From assembly GCA_020637515.1 (NCBI GenBank), contig JACKKG010000002.1, positions 102,985 to 166,984 of the forward strand: a stretch of DNA of 64,000 bases, read 5' to 3'. Origin of the DNA: Rhodobacter sp. (GTDB lineage Bacteria; Pseudomonadota; Alphaproteobacteria; Rhodobacterales; Rhodobacteraceae). Below the pieces are notes generated by a model that worked only from the letters and a program-made list of their open reading frames with translations, was not told the DNA's origin and ran no database searches. Positions within the stretch are counted from its first letter, which is position 1. Each line of letters opens with the position of its first letter. A program made the position numbers and the translations under genes. Positions 1 through 8,794 of the stretch are shown here, piece after piece.

Positions 1-95
1 GGGGCTGGCTGACATCGGGGCTTCCTTGTCTCGGCGGTCGGAACGGCCTATGCGTGATGGGCCCCGACAATACCCCGTTTCCCGGCAGGAGCAAG

Positions 96-1046
96 ATGAC
101 CGAACACGCAATCCAGATCGAAGGCCTGCGCAAGGTCTACGCCGCCAGCGGAAAATCCGCCACCAAGGAGGCCCTGGCCGGCATCGACCTGACGATCCCC
201 CAGGGTTCCGTCTTTGGCCTCCTGGGCCCCAATGGCGCAGGCAAATCGACGCTGATCAACATCCTGGCGGGCCTGGTGCGAAAGACCGAGGGGCGCGTGC
301 GCATCTGGGGGTTCGACCAGGATCAGAACCCGCGCCAGTCGCGCGCCGCGATCGGCGTGATGCCGCAGGAACTGAACGTGGACCCGTTCTTTTCCCCGCG
401 CGAGGCGCTCGAGGTGCAGGCCGGCCTCTACGGCGTGCCGGCCCGCCAGCGCCGCACCGACGAGATCCTGGGCCTGATCGGCCTGACGGACAAGGCCGAC
501 GCCTATGCCCGCACCCTGTCAGGCGGGATGCGCCGACGGCTGCTGCTGGGCAAGGCGCTGGTCCACGCGCCGCAGGTGCTGGTGCTCGACGAACCCACGG
601 CCGGCGTCGATATCGAACTGCGCCAGATGCTGTGGGCCAATGTGCGGATGCTGAACCGCCAGGGCATGACCATCATCCTGACCACCCACTACCTCGAAGA
701 GGCGCAGCAGATGTGCGACGAAATCGCCATCATCGACAAGGGCCGCCTGATCGTGCGCGACACCACCCAGGCGATCGTCGGGCGCATCGACGCCAAGACG
801 CTGCTGGTGCGCACGACCGCCCCGGTCGGCCCGCTGACCCTGCCCGCGGGCGTCACGCGCGAGGATCGCGCCGATGGCTGGCTGGCCCTGTCCTACCCGC
901 AAAGCCGGGTCAACGCGGGCGCGGTCCTGCACGCGCTTGGCGATGCCGGGGCCGAGATCCGCGATCTGTCCACCGCCGAACCCGACCTCGAGGATGCCTT
1001 CCTCGCCCTCACCCGCCAGGCCCGCGCCGAAGACCCCGCGCGCTGA
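96..1046 (+). CDS. ABC-2 type exporter ATP-binding protein (YadG/DrrA-like)
   Basis: This is the cytoplasmic ATPase of an ABC-2 exporter. Walker A (GPNGAGKST, residues 44-52), the signature LSGGM (141-145) and Walker B (VLVLDEP, 161-167) are all present. An 80-residue C-terminal extension follows, as in the YadG/NodI/DrrA group. I chose the ATG at 96 because an AGGAG site lies just before it. The frame is also open upstream (GTG at 54) and off the left edge, but without a ribosome site. No ABC-2 permease follows on this strand; the next gene is convergent. The partner is therefore probably encoded left of the window. The substrate cannot be told from sequence. The first 95 bases show nothing else that I recognise. 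Confidence 0.9.
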   Translation: MTEHAIQIEGLRKVYAASGKSATKEALAGIDLTIPQGSVFGLLGPNGAGKSTLINILAGLVRKTEGRVRIWGFDQDQNPRQSRAAIGVMPQELNVDPFFSPREALEVQAGLYGVPARQRRTDEILGLIGLTDKADAYARTLSGGMRRRLLLGKALVHAPQVLVLDEPTAGVDIELRQMLWANVRMLNRQGMTIILTTHYLEEAQQMCDEIAIIDKGRLIVRDTTQAIVGRIDAKTLLVRTTAPVGPLTLPAGVTREDRADGWLALSYPQSRVNAGAVLHALGDAGAEIRDLSTAEPDLEDAFLALTRQARAEDPAR

Positions 1047-1077
1047 TCATCTTGTCCGAAATACGCACGGGGATTTT

Positions 1078-1131
1078 CAAGGGGGGCGTGCCCCCCTTGA
1101 AGCGGGGGGGGCGGGGGGCGGCCGCCCCCCG
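1078..1131. terminator. Two adjacent GC palindromes between convergent genes
   Basis: Positions 1078-1099 form a perfect inverted repeat (CAAGGGGGGC, 2-nt centre, GCCCCCCTTG). Positions 1112-1131 form a second perfect 20-bp palindrome (CGGGGGGCGG and its complement). They lie between the ends of the ABC ATPase gene and lpdA, so they could stop transcription from both sides. There is no T-run. The bases just before (about 1046-1072, including ATCTTGTCCGAAATAC) resemble a sequence I recall as common after genes in Rhodobacterales, which suggests a dispersed intergenic element. Confidence 0.55.
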
Positions 1132-1158
1132 AACGCCCGTCCAGCCCCTGGCGCCCGC

Positions 1159-2547
1159 TCAGGCGTGAATCGCGCCGTCGCCGCAGGCCAGCGCCGCCTC
1201 GCGCACCGCCTCCGAATAGGTCGGATGCGCGTGACAGGTCAGCGCCAAGTCCTGGGCCGCCGCCCCGAATTCCATCGCAACGCACACCTCGTGGATCAGA
1301 TCGCCCGCGCCAGGCCCGACGATATGGCAGCCCAGGATGCGGTCGGTCGTCTTGTCGGCCAGCAGCTTCACGAACCCGTCCGCCTGGAACACCGCCTTGG
1401 CGCGCGCGTTGCCCATGAAGGGGAACTTGCCGACCTTGTAGGCCACGCCCGCCTCTTTCAGCTGTTCCTCGGTCTTGCCGACCGAGGCGACCTCGGGCGT
1501 GGTGTAGATCACGCCGGGGATGACGTCGTAATTGACGTGCCCGTGCTTGCCGGCGATGACCTCGGCCACGGCCATGCCCTCGTCTTCGGCCTTGTGGGCC
1601 AGCATCGGGCCCGTCACCGCGTCCCCGATCGCGTAGATCCCCTTGACCGAGGTCGCCCAATGGGCGTCGGTCCTGATCTGGCCGCGCGGCAGCATCTCGA
1701 CCCCCAGGGCCTCCAGCCCCAACCCGTCGGTGAACGGCTTGCGGCCGGTGGCGACCAGCACCACCTCGGCTTCGATCTCGTGCGCGCTGTCGTCCTTGCG
1801 CAGCGCATAGCCCAGCGTGACGCCCTTCTTCGTGCGTTCGGCTTTTTGCACGGCGGCGCCCAGGATGAAGTTCAGCCCCTGCTTCTTCAGGATCCGCTGC
1901 AACAGCTTGGCGACTTCGCCGTCCATGCCGGGGGTGATCGCATCGAGGTATTCGACCACCGTCACCTCGGTTCCGAGCCGCGCATAGACCGAGCCCATCT
2001 CCAGCCCGATCACGCCCGCGCCGATGACCACCATCGATTTGGGGATCTTCGGCAGGCTCAGCGCCCCGGTCGAGGTGACGATCGCCTCTTCGTCAACGGT
2101 GACGCCGGGCAGCGAGGTCGGAACCGAGCCCGAGGCGATGACAATGGCCCGCGCGCCGTGCACCTCGTCGCCGACCTTGACCTGACCCGCCTGCGGGATC
2201 GAGGCCCAGCCCTTGAGCCAGGTCACCTTGTTCTTCTTGAACAGGAACTCGATGCCCTTGGTGTTGCCGTTGACCACGTCCTGCTTGTAGCCCTTCATCC
2301 GGTCCCAATCGACCTTGGGCTTGGCGCCCATCAGGCCCATGGTCTCGAAATTCTCGTGCACCTCGTGCAGCTGATGCGTCGCGTTGAGCAGCGCCTTCGA
2401 GGGGATGCAGCCCACGTTCAGGCAGGTGCCGCCCAGCGTCTCGCGCCCTTCGACGCAGGCCACCTTCAGGCCCAGTTGCGCGGCGCGGATGGCGCAGACA
2501 TAGCCGCCGGGTCCGGCGCCGATGACGATGAGGTCGAAGTCAGCCAT
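1159..2547 (-). CDS. lpdA: Dihydrolipoyl dehydrogenase (E3)
   Basis: FAD enzyme that reoxidises the dihydrolipoyl arms of 2-oxo-acid dehydrogenase complexes with NAD. The FAD motif GAGPGG is at residues 10-15. The redox-active disulfide CLNVGC is at Cys42/Cys47. A central NAD-binding motif (GAGVIG) and the catalytic His-Glu pair near the C terminus (His441/Glu446 in HPTYSE) are present. The length of 462 aa is usual. It is the last gene of the leftward sucC-to-lpd unit, 83 bp after the MAPEG gene, so it probably serves the 2-oxoglutarate dehydrogenase encoded upstream. An AAAGGAGA site precedes the ATG. Confidence 0.97.
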   Translation of the reverse strand: MADFDLIVIGAGPGGYVCAIRAAQLGLKVACVEGRETLGGTCLNVGCIPSKALLNATHQLHEVHENFETMGLMGAKPKVDWDRMKGYKQDVVNGNTKGIEFLFKKNKVTWLKGWASIPQAGQVKVGDEVHGARAIVIASGSVPTSLPGVTVDEEAIVTSTGALSLPKIPKSMVVIGAGVIGLEMGSVYARLGTEVTVVEYLDAITPGMDGEVAKLLQRILKKQGLNFILGAAVQKAERTKKGVTLGYALRKDDSAHEIEAEVVLVATGRKPFTDGLGLEALGVEMLPRGQIRTDAHWATSVKGIYAIGDAVTGPMLAHKAEDEGMAVAEVIAGKHGHVNYDVIPGVIYTTPEVASVGKTEEQLKEAGVAYKVGKFPFMGNARAKAVFQADGFVKLLADKTTDRILGCHIVGPGAGDLIHEVCVAMEFGAAAQDLALTCHAHPTYSEAVREAALACGDGAIHA

Positions 2548-2630
2548 GGGGGTCTCCTTTCAGGGTCGGGGTCGGGGCGGCCGCGTCGCGGATGTCGCGC
2601 CCCGGGCACCCCGGACAGGCGTTTGCACGA

Positions 2631-3020
2631 TCAGATCAGCGCCGCGACGAGCATCGTCATCGTGGCACCGAACCCGACAAACCAGATGAGCGAGCGCCCG
2701 GGCGCCCAGCCCAGCAGGTAGCCGGGAATGTAAAGGACACGCGCGCCGAGATAGGTCCAGGCGGCGTATCGGGTGACGGGGCCGGACTGGTCGGCCAGGG
2801 TGACCACCAGAACGGCGATGGTGAACAGGATCAAGCCTTCGAAATGGTTGGCCAGCGCGCGCTGCGCCCGGCCGGCCTGTCCGGTGAGCTGACGGGCCAC
2901 GTCGCGCGGGCTGGCAGCGTAGCGGGTGCCCACCTGCCTCTGTGCCAGGACCGAATACAGGGCGAATTGCAGGCCTTGCAACAGGGCGGCCAGGGTCAGG
3001 GCCATCAGTTCAGAGGTCAT
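2631..3020 (-). CDS. MAPEG family membrane protein
   Basis: A 129-aa integral membrane protein of the MAPEG superfamily (eicosanoid and glutathione metabolism membrane proteins). There are about four hydrophobic segments, and a typical NHFEG segment after the first loop (residues about 58-62). Bacterial members are mostly uncharacterised and some have glutathione-related activity. The ATG at 3020 overlaps the stop of the sulfotransferase gene by 11 bp, so translation of the two is probably coupled. Its place between sucB and lpdA is positional only: nothing links it biochemically to the TCA cycle. Confidence 0.85.
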   Translation of the reverse strand: MTSELMALTLAALLQGLQFALYSVLAQRQVGTRYAASPRDVARQLTGQAGRAQRALANHFEGLILFTIAVLVVTLADQSGPVTRYAAWTYLGARVLYIPGYLLGWAPGRSLIWFVGFGATMTMLVAALI

Positions 3021-3873
3021 AGTCGAAAGCCTCGTAATCGGCGCCGTAGACCTGCGCCAGACGCTGGCGGACCGAAGGCGCGGTGATCCACGCCGGAAGA
3101 TCCGGCGCCGTGGTTGCGTCGTGGTTCAGATCGCCGCGCCGCAACGGGGCCTGGTCGCCCGGCGCCCGCCCCAGCCGCGCGATCAGGGCCTCGGTCAGCG
3201 CATCGGGGGTTTCCAGCCGGCCCAGAACATCCGGGCGAAACACGTCCGGCCGGATGTCCAGCCATTGCGGCCGCCAGTGATTGTCCGGCAGCAGCGCACT
3301 GTCCTCGCCCATCTCGATGGCGATGAAATCGAGGAACCGCTCGAACCCGGCGCGGGTGCGGGCGTGCCGGGTCCAGTCGAACCCGGTCAGCGCGCACAGA
3401 CGGATCCGCGCGGCGGCGAACTGCCTGTGCCGCAGGTCCTGCGACCGGCACAGATAGCGAAACGCCGACCAGGCGCGCGGCGTGGGGTGGCGCACGGTGG
3501 CGATGCGCAGCGTCCGCGCCAGAAAGCCCGACAGGCTGTCGATATCGTCGCGCGCGTGCACGCTGCGGAACACGCCGGCGTCCACCGCCCGGTGCATGGC
3601 CGCGTCGCGGTTCATGTCCGACGGGTCGTCCACAAGCGCGGTATTCTCGTGGCCGAACTCCAGCCGGAACAGCAAGGCCAGGGTCGAGGTCGTGCCCGTC
3701 TTGCCCGACGAGACATAGGCCCAGCGCCCGCTGTGCGGTGTCAGCAGATAGGTGTAGAACGCATCGTGGCGCGCGCGACTGCCGAACCGCGCGCCCTCGG
3801 CCGTCCACGAGGCATCGAGCAGGCGCTTCGATTGCTGCCAGGTCGCCGGCTTGCTGAGGAACACCGAGGCCAT
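3010..3873 (-). CDS. Sulfotransferase-family protein
   Basis: A 287-aa protein with the two PAPS-binding signatures of sulfotransferases. The 5'-phosphosulfate loop SSGKTGTTS is at residues 55-63. The 3'-phosphate loop VRHPTPRAWSAFRY is at 127-140. The fold predicts transfer of sulfate from PAPS to a hydroxyl or amine; the acceptor cannot be named. It has no signal peptide or membrane segment. It lies 49 bp after sucB and overlaps the MAPEG gene downstream, inside the 2-oxoglutarate dehydrogenase operon. This position is unexpected. Confidence 0.8.
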   Translation of the reverse strand: MASVFLSKPATWQQSKRLLDASWTAEGARFGSRARHDAFYTYLLTPHSGRWAYVSSGKTGTTSTLALLFRLEFGHENTALVDDPSDMNRDAAMHRAVDAGVFRSVHARDDIDSLSGFLARTLRIATVRHPTPRAWSAFRYLCRSQDLRHRQFAAARIRLCALTGFDWTRHARTRAGFERFLDFIAIEMGEDSALLPDNHWRPQWLDIRPDVFRPDVLGRLETPDALTEALIARLGRAPGDQAPLRRGDLNHDATTAPDLPAWITAPSVRQRLAQVYGADYEAFDYDL

Positions 3874-3922
3874 GCTTCACCCTGCACAGGCCGGCGCGGG
3901 CCGAGGCCCGCGCCCGCGTGCG

Positions 3923-5134
3923 TCACAGATCCATCAGCAGCCGGCGGGGATCTTCCAGCGCCTCTTTCACGCGCACCAGGAAGGTCACGGCGCCCTTGCC
4001 GTCCACGATCCGGTGGTCATAGCTGAGCGCCAGATACATCATCGGCCGGATGACGATCTGACCGTTCACCACCACCGGGCGGTCCTGGATCTTGTGCATC
4101 CCCAGGATCCCCGACTGCGGCGGGTTCAGGATCGGCGAGGACATCAGCGAGCCATAGACCCCACCGTTCGAGATGGTGAAGGACCCGCCCGCCATTTCGG
4201 CCATGCTGAGCTTGCCGTCTCGGGCGCGCAGGCCCAGTTCGCCGATCTTTTTCTCGATCGCGGCAAAGCCCATCTGGTCGGCGTCGCGCACCACCGGCAC
4301 CACCAGCCCGCTGGGGGTGCCCACCGCCACGCCCATGTGGACATAGTTTTTGTAGATGATGTCCTGGCCGTCGATCTCGGCGTTGACCTCGGGCACTTCC
4401 TTCAGGGCGTGGCAGCAGGCCTTCACGAAGAACGACATGAAGCCCAGCTTGACGCCATGCTTCTTTTCGAACTGGGTCTTGTATTCGTCGCGCAGCGCCA
4501 TGATGCCGGACATGTCCACCTCGTTGTAGGTGGTCAGCATCGCGGCGGTGTTCTGCGCGTCCTTCAGGCGCCGGGCGATCGTCGCGCGCAGGCGCGTCAT
4601 GCGCACCCGTTCCTCGCGCGAAGCGTCGTCGGCGTGCACCGGGCCGCGCGGCACCGATACCGGCGCCTCGGCCGCGGCCGGGGCGACGGCGGCGGCGGCC
4701 ACGGCGCGCTGCACGTCGTCCTTCATCACGCGGCCGTCGCGGCCGGTGCCCTGCACCTGCTCGGACGAGAGGCCGGCCTCGGCCATCGCCTTTTTCGCAG
4801 AGGGCGCGTCCTCGACCGATTTGGCGGGCGCGGCGGCGGGGGCGGCAGCGGCGGGGGCCGGCGCGGCTTCGGCCTTGGGGGCCGGGGCGGCGCCCGAACC
4901 TTCGCCGATCATCGCCAGCAGCGCGTTGACGCCGACGGTCTCGCCCTCCTTGGCGATGATCTCGCTGAGAACGCCCGCGGCGGGGGCCGGAACCTCGACT
5001 GTCACCTTGTCGGTTTCCAGTTCGCACAGCATTTCATCGGCCTGCACGGCATCGCCGGGCTTTTTGAACCAGGTGGCGATGGTCGCCTCGGAGACGCTTT
5101 CGCCCAGGGTGGGAACACGGACTTCGATGCTCAT
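3923..5134 (-). CDS. sucB: Dihydrolipoyllysine-residue succinyltransferase (E2 of 2-oxoglutarate dehydrogenase)
   Basis: E2 core of the 2-oxoglutarate dehydrogenase complex, transferring succinyl from the lipoyl arm to CoA. An N-terminal lipoyl domain carries the modified lysine in ETDKV (Lys43). Ala/Pro-rich linkers flank a peripheral-subunit-binding domain (about residues 105-145). The C-terminal catalytic domain ends with SYDHRIVDG, with His374 and Asp378 as the expected catalytic pair. There is a single lipoyl domain, as usual for SucB, and the length (403 aa) is normal. It starts 3 bp after sucA ends. Confidence 0.97.
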   Translation of the reverse strand: MSIEVRVPTLGESVSEATIATWFKKPGDAVQADEMLCELETDKVTVEVPAPAAGVLSEIIAKEGETVGVNALLAMIGEGSGAAPAPKAEAAPAPAAAAPAAAPAKSVEDAPSAKKAMAEAGLSSEQVQGTGRDGRVMKDDVQRAVAAAAVAPAAAEAPVSVPRGPVHADDASREERVRMTRLRATIARRLKDAQNTAAMLTTYNEVDMSGIMALRDEYKTQFEKKHGVKLGFMSFFVKACCHALKEVPEVNAEIDGQDIIYKNYVHMGVAVGTPSGLVVPVVRDADQMGFAAIEKKIGELGLRARDGKLSMAEMAGGSFTISNGGVYGSLMSSPILNPPQSGILGMHKIQDRPVVVNGQIVIRPMMYLALSYDHRIVDGKGAVTFLVRVKEALEDPRRLLMDL

Positions 5135-5137
5135 GGA

Positions 5138-8110
5138 TCAGTTTCCTTCAGACGACAGCGCTTCGTTCACCAGCGCCTCTTGTTGAGCCTTGTGCTTGCT
5201 GGCCAGGCCCGTGGCCGGCGAGGCCGAGGCCGGGCGGCCGGCATAGCGCGCACGGGTATGTTTGGCGCCGACCTGGGTCAGCACCCATTCCAGATTGGGT
5301 TCGATGAAGGACCACGCGCCCTGGTTCTTGGGCTCTTCCTGGCACCAGATCATCTCGGCCTGATTGAAGCGTTGCAATTCCCGGCGCAGCGACTGCGTCG
5401 GCGTCGGATAGAGCTGTTCCACCCGCAGCAGATACACGTCATCCAGCCCGCGCGCGTCGCGTTCCGCGAGCAGGTCGTAGTAGACCTTGCCCGAGCACAT
5501 CACCACGCGCTTGATCTCGGCGTCGGGCTTCAGCGTGATGGTCGAATGACCGCCGCGCTCGGCGTCGTCCCACAGCAGCCGGTGGAAGGTCGAGCCCTCG
5601 GTGAAATCCTCGGCTTTCGAGGTGCACATCGGATGACGCAGCAGCGACTTGGGCGTCATCAGGATCAGCGGCTTGCGGAAGTCGCGGTGCAACTGGCGGC
5701 GCAGGATGTGGAAATAGTTCGCCGGGGTCGAACAGTTGGCGACGATCCAGTTATCCTCGGCCGAGTTCTGCAAATAGCGTTCCAGACGGGCCGAGGAATG
5801 CTCGGGGCCCTGCCCTTCGAAGCCGTGCGGCAGCAGCACCACCAGCCCCGACATGCGCAACCACTTGGATTCACCCGAGTTGATGAACTGGTCGAACATG
5901 ATCTGCGCGCCGTTGGCAAAGTCGCCGAACTGCGCCTCCCACAGGGTCAGCGCGTTGGGTTCGGCCAGCGAAAAGCCATATTCGAAGCCCAGCACCGCGT
6001 ATTCCGACAGCATCGAATCGATGACTTCGTACCGCGCCTGCCCGGCCTTGATGTGGTTCAGCGGATAGTAGCGTTCCTCGGTCGTCTGGTCGATGAAGCC
6101 CGAATGCCGCTGCGAGAAGGTGCCGCGCGTGCAGTCCTGACCGGCCAGGCGCACGGGATACCCCTCGGTCAGAAGCGTGCCAAAGGCCAGGGCCTCGGCC
6201 GTGGCCCAGTCGAACCCCTCGCCGGTTTCGAACATCTTCGCCTTGGCGTCGAGCTGGCGCGCAACGGTGCGGTGAATGTCGAAATCCGCGGGATACGACG
6301 AAATCGCCGTGCCGACCTGGGCGAACAGCGCCGAGCTGACGGCCGTCTGGCCGGCCTGATAGTTGATGAGGTCCTTGGCCTTCAACTGCTTCCAGCGCCC
6401 GTCCAGCCAGTCGGCCTTGTTCGGGCGGTATTCCTTGGCGATCTCGAACTCGTTGTTCAAATGCGACTGGAAGGCAGCCTTCATGTCGTCGATCTCGCCC
6501 TCGGGGATCAGCCCGTCGGCGACCAGACGCTCGGTATAAAGTTGCAGCGTGGTCTTGTGCCGCTTGATGCGGTTGTACATCGCCGGGTTGGTGAACATGG
6601 GCTCGTCGCCCTCGTTGTGACCAAAGCGGCGATAGCAGAACATGTCGATGACCACGTCCTTGCCGAACTGCTGGCGGAACTCGGTCGCGACCCTGGCGGC
6701 GTGCACCACGGCCTCGGGGTCATCGCCGTTGACGTGGAAGATCGGCGCCTCGACCATCAGCGCGATGTCGGTCGGATAGGGCGAGGTCCGGCTGAAATGG
6801 GGCGCCGTGGTAAAGCCGATCTGGTTGTTCACGATGATATGGATCGTGCCGCCCGTCCGGTGCCCCTTGATGCCCGAAAGTTGCAGGCATTCGGCGACGA
6901 TTCCCTGCCCCGCAAAGGCCGCGTCCCCGTGCAGCAGGATCGGCAGAACCGCGCGGCGTTCGGTATCGTTGAGCTGATCCTGCTTGGCCCGGACCTTGCC
7001 CAGGACAACGGGGTTCACCGCCTCGAGGTGCGACGGGTTCGCAGTCAGGCTGAGGTGCACGAGATTTCCGTCGAACTCGCGGTCGGACGAGGCACCGAGG
7101 TGGTATTTCACATCCCCCGACCCATCGACTTCGTCCGGTTTGAAACTACCGCCCTGAAATTCGTTGAAGATCGCGCGATAGGGTTTCGACAGCACGTTGG
7201 CCAGAACGGACAGGCGCCCACGGTGCGGCATCCCCATGACGATCTCTTTCACACCCAGCGCGCCGCCGCGCTTGATGATCTGTTCCATCGCCGGGATCAG
7301 GGCCTCGGCCCCGTCCAGGCCGAACCGCTTGGTGCCCATGAATTTCACATGGCAGAACTTCTCGAACCCCTCGGCCTCGACCAGCTTGTTCAGGATGGCG
7401 CGGCGGCCCATCTTGGTAAAGGTGATCTCCTTGCCATACCCTTCGATCCGCTCTTTCAGCCAGCCGGCCTCCTGCGGGTCAGAGATGTGCATGAACTGCA
7501 ACGCGAAGGTGCCGCAATAGGTCCGGCGCAGGATCTCCATGATCTGCCGCATCGAGGCCACCTGAAGCCCCAGCACGTTGTCGATGAAGATAGGCCGGTC
7601 CATGTCGGCGTCGGCAAAGCCGTAGGAGGCGGGATCCAGTTCGGCGTGGGTGTTCTCGTGACGCATCGCCAGCGGGTCCAGCTCGGCGATCAGATGGCCG
7701 CGGATGCGGTAGGCGCGGATGATCATCAGCGCCCGCAGGCTGTCCAGAACCGCCCGCTGCACCTGTGCGTCGGACAGCTCGACGCCCTTTTCGGCGGCCT
7801 TGGCCAGGATCTTCTCGCCGGCGGCCTTGCCTTCCTTGGCGGTGGCGGCCGGCCACAGGCCGGTCAGCGCCGAGGTCAGCTCGTCCTGCGGTTCCGGCGG
7901 CCAATCCTTGCGTGCCCAGCTCGGCCCCTGTGCCAGGCGGGTGGCGGTGACGAAATCATCGCCGGCGGCCTCGAAGAACTGCGCCCAGGCGGCATCGACG
8001 CTGGACGGATCCTGCGCGTGGCGGGCGGCCAGTTGATCGATGTAATCGGCGTTGGCACCGTCCAGGAAAGACGACGCGGAAAAGGCGGCAGAGGGGGTTT
8101 GGTCGGTCAT
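5138..8110 (-). CDS. sucA: 2-oxoglutarate dehydrogenase E1 component
   Basis: Thiamine diphosphate-dependent E1 that decarboxylates 2-oxoglutarate and succinylates the lipoyl arm of SucB. The thiamine-binding GD...NN motif starts at GDAAFAGQG and ends at VNNQ. The N-terminal E2-anchoring segment is present (SSFLDGANADYIDQL). I place the start at the ATG at 8110 (MTDQTPS), preceded by AGGAAA. An in-frame ATG 75 bases upstream lies inside the previous gene and has no ribosome site. The 990 aa match the family. Order and spacing (4 bp after the upstream gene, 3 bp before sucB) indicate one transcript. Confidence 0.97.
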   Translation of the reverse strand: MTDQTPSAAFSASSFLDGANADYIDQLAARHAQDPSSVDAAWAQFFEAAGDDFVTATRLAQGPSWARKDWPPEPQDELTSALTGLWPAATAKEGKAAGEKILAKAAEKGVELSDAQVQRAVLDSLRALMIIRAYRIRGHLIAELDPLAMRHENTHAELDPASYGFADADMDRPIFIDNVLGLQVASMRQIMEILRRTYCGTFALQFMHISDPQEAGWLKERIEGYGKEITFTKMGRRAILNKLVEAEGFEKFCHVKFMGTKRFGLDGAEALIPAMEQIIKRGGALGVKEIVMGMPHRGRLSVLANVLSKPYRAIFNEFQGGSFKPDEVDGSGDVKYHLGASSDREFDGNLVHLSLTANPSHLEAVNPVVLGKVRAKQDQLNDTERRAVLPILLHGDAAFAGQGIVAECLQLSGIKGHRTGGTIHIIVNNQIGFTTAPHFSRTSPYPTDIALMVEAPIFHVNGDDPEAVVHAARVATEFRQQFGKDVVIDMFCYRRFGHNEGDEPMFTNPAMYNRIKRHKTTLQLYTERLVADGLIPEGEIDDMKAAFQSHLNNEFEIAKEYRPNKADWLDGRWKQLKAKDLINYQAGQTAVSSALFAQVGTAISSYPADFDIHRTVARQLDAKAKMFETGEGFDWATAEALAFGTLLTEGYPVRLAGQDCTRGTFSQRHSGFIDQTTEERYYPLNHIKAGQARYEVIDSMLSEYAVLGFEYGFSLAEPNALTLWEAQFGDFANGAQIMFDQFINSGESKWLRMSGLVVLLPHGFEGQGPEHSSARLERYLQNSAEDNWIVANCSTPANYFHILRRQLHRDFRKPLILMTPKSLLRHPMCTSKAEDFTEGSTFHRLLWDDAERGGHSTITLKPDAEIKRVVMCSGKVYYDLLAERDARGLDDVYLLRVEQLYPTPTQSLRRELQRFNQAEMIWCQEEPKNQGAWSFIEPNLEWVLTQVGAKHTRARYAGRPASASPATGLASKHKAQQEALVNEALSSEGN

Positions 8111-8114
8111 GTCA

Positions 8115-8765
8115 CTATTTCCTGACAAGGACAGAGGTGATGAGAATTGCCGGAATATCGGGCCGATCCGGGTTGACGGCATCATAGCGGGGCTGATCGG
8201 GAACGATCACGGTGGCCGTATTGACCATCACGCCCTCGCCGCCCTGCGGACGGGCGACATGAAAGGCCAATGCGCCTGTGATTTCGGTCACGCGATCGCC
8301 GGGAAGTGCGTCCACGAAGCCGGTCGGGTCTGAACCCGGCGGGGCGGCGATATGGCAAAGAACCGAAACACCCGGTCCAAAGGCGTCGATCTGAACGGCC
8401 ACCTCGGCCCCGCTTTGCGCGCGAAAGACGACGGCCCCGCCGGCGATCTCGGCTGCCAGGCCGAGAGCGTCGCGGTAAAGCGTGTCGGCCCGATCGACGA
8501 CCTGTTCGGCGGGAAGGTCGGTTTGCAAGGGCAGAGCGATGGCGATGGCGTCGGCGATGCGCGCGCGCTCGACACTCTCGGTCCATCCGAGGGCGGCAAA
8601 GGTGGCGCGGGCACTGGCGGTATCGGTCGGCGCCTCAAGACAGGCGGCAAGACCAACGCGCGCGTCGCCGCGCGCATCGGCCCGCGCCGGACCAACGGAA
8701 AGGGCCAGCGCCAGCAGCAGCGAAAAAACGCCGAACGGACGGGGGCAACGCGCCCCACGCCCCAT
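8115..8765 (-). CDS. Hypothetical exported protein between sucD and sucA
   Basis: About 216 aa. The N terminus is a classic signal peptide: arginines, a Leu/Ala core, then the probable cleavage site ARADA. The rest is Ala/Val-rich with two cysteines and has no motif I recognise. I chose the ATG at 8765 because GGAAG precedes it and the signal peptide then has normal length. An ATG at 8795, overlapping the sucD stop as TGATG, is an alternative and would suggest translational coupling. It ends 4 bp before sucA. A secreted protein inside a TCA-cycle operon is odd; its function is unknown. Confidence 0.75.
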   Translation of the reverse strand: MGRGARCPRPFGVFSLLLALALSVGPARADARGDARVGLAACLEAPTDTASARATFAALGWTESVERARIADAIAIALPLQTDLPAEQVVDRADTLYRDALGLAAEIAGGAVVFRAQSGAEVAVQIDAFGPGVSVLCHIAAPPGSDPTGFVDALPGDRVTEITGALAFHVARPQGGEGVMVNTATVIVPDQPRYDAVNPDRPDIPAILITSVLVRK

Positions 8766-8794
8766 CGTGCGGTTCTTCCGATGCAGCGGTGACA

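Noticed and set aside
3851..8125. A 1424-codon open frame on the plus strand, antisense to sucB and sucA
   Set aside because: It is rich in His, Gln, Arg and Gly with no domain, and lies exactly opposite well-identified genes. Such frames are a by-product of GC-rich third codon positions on the other strand.
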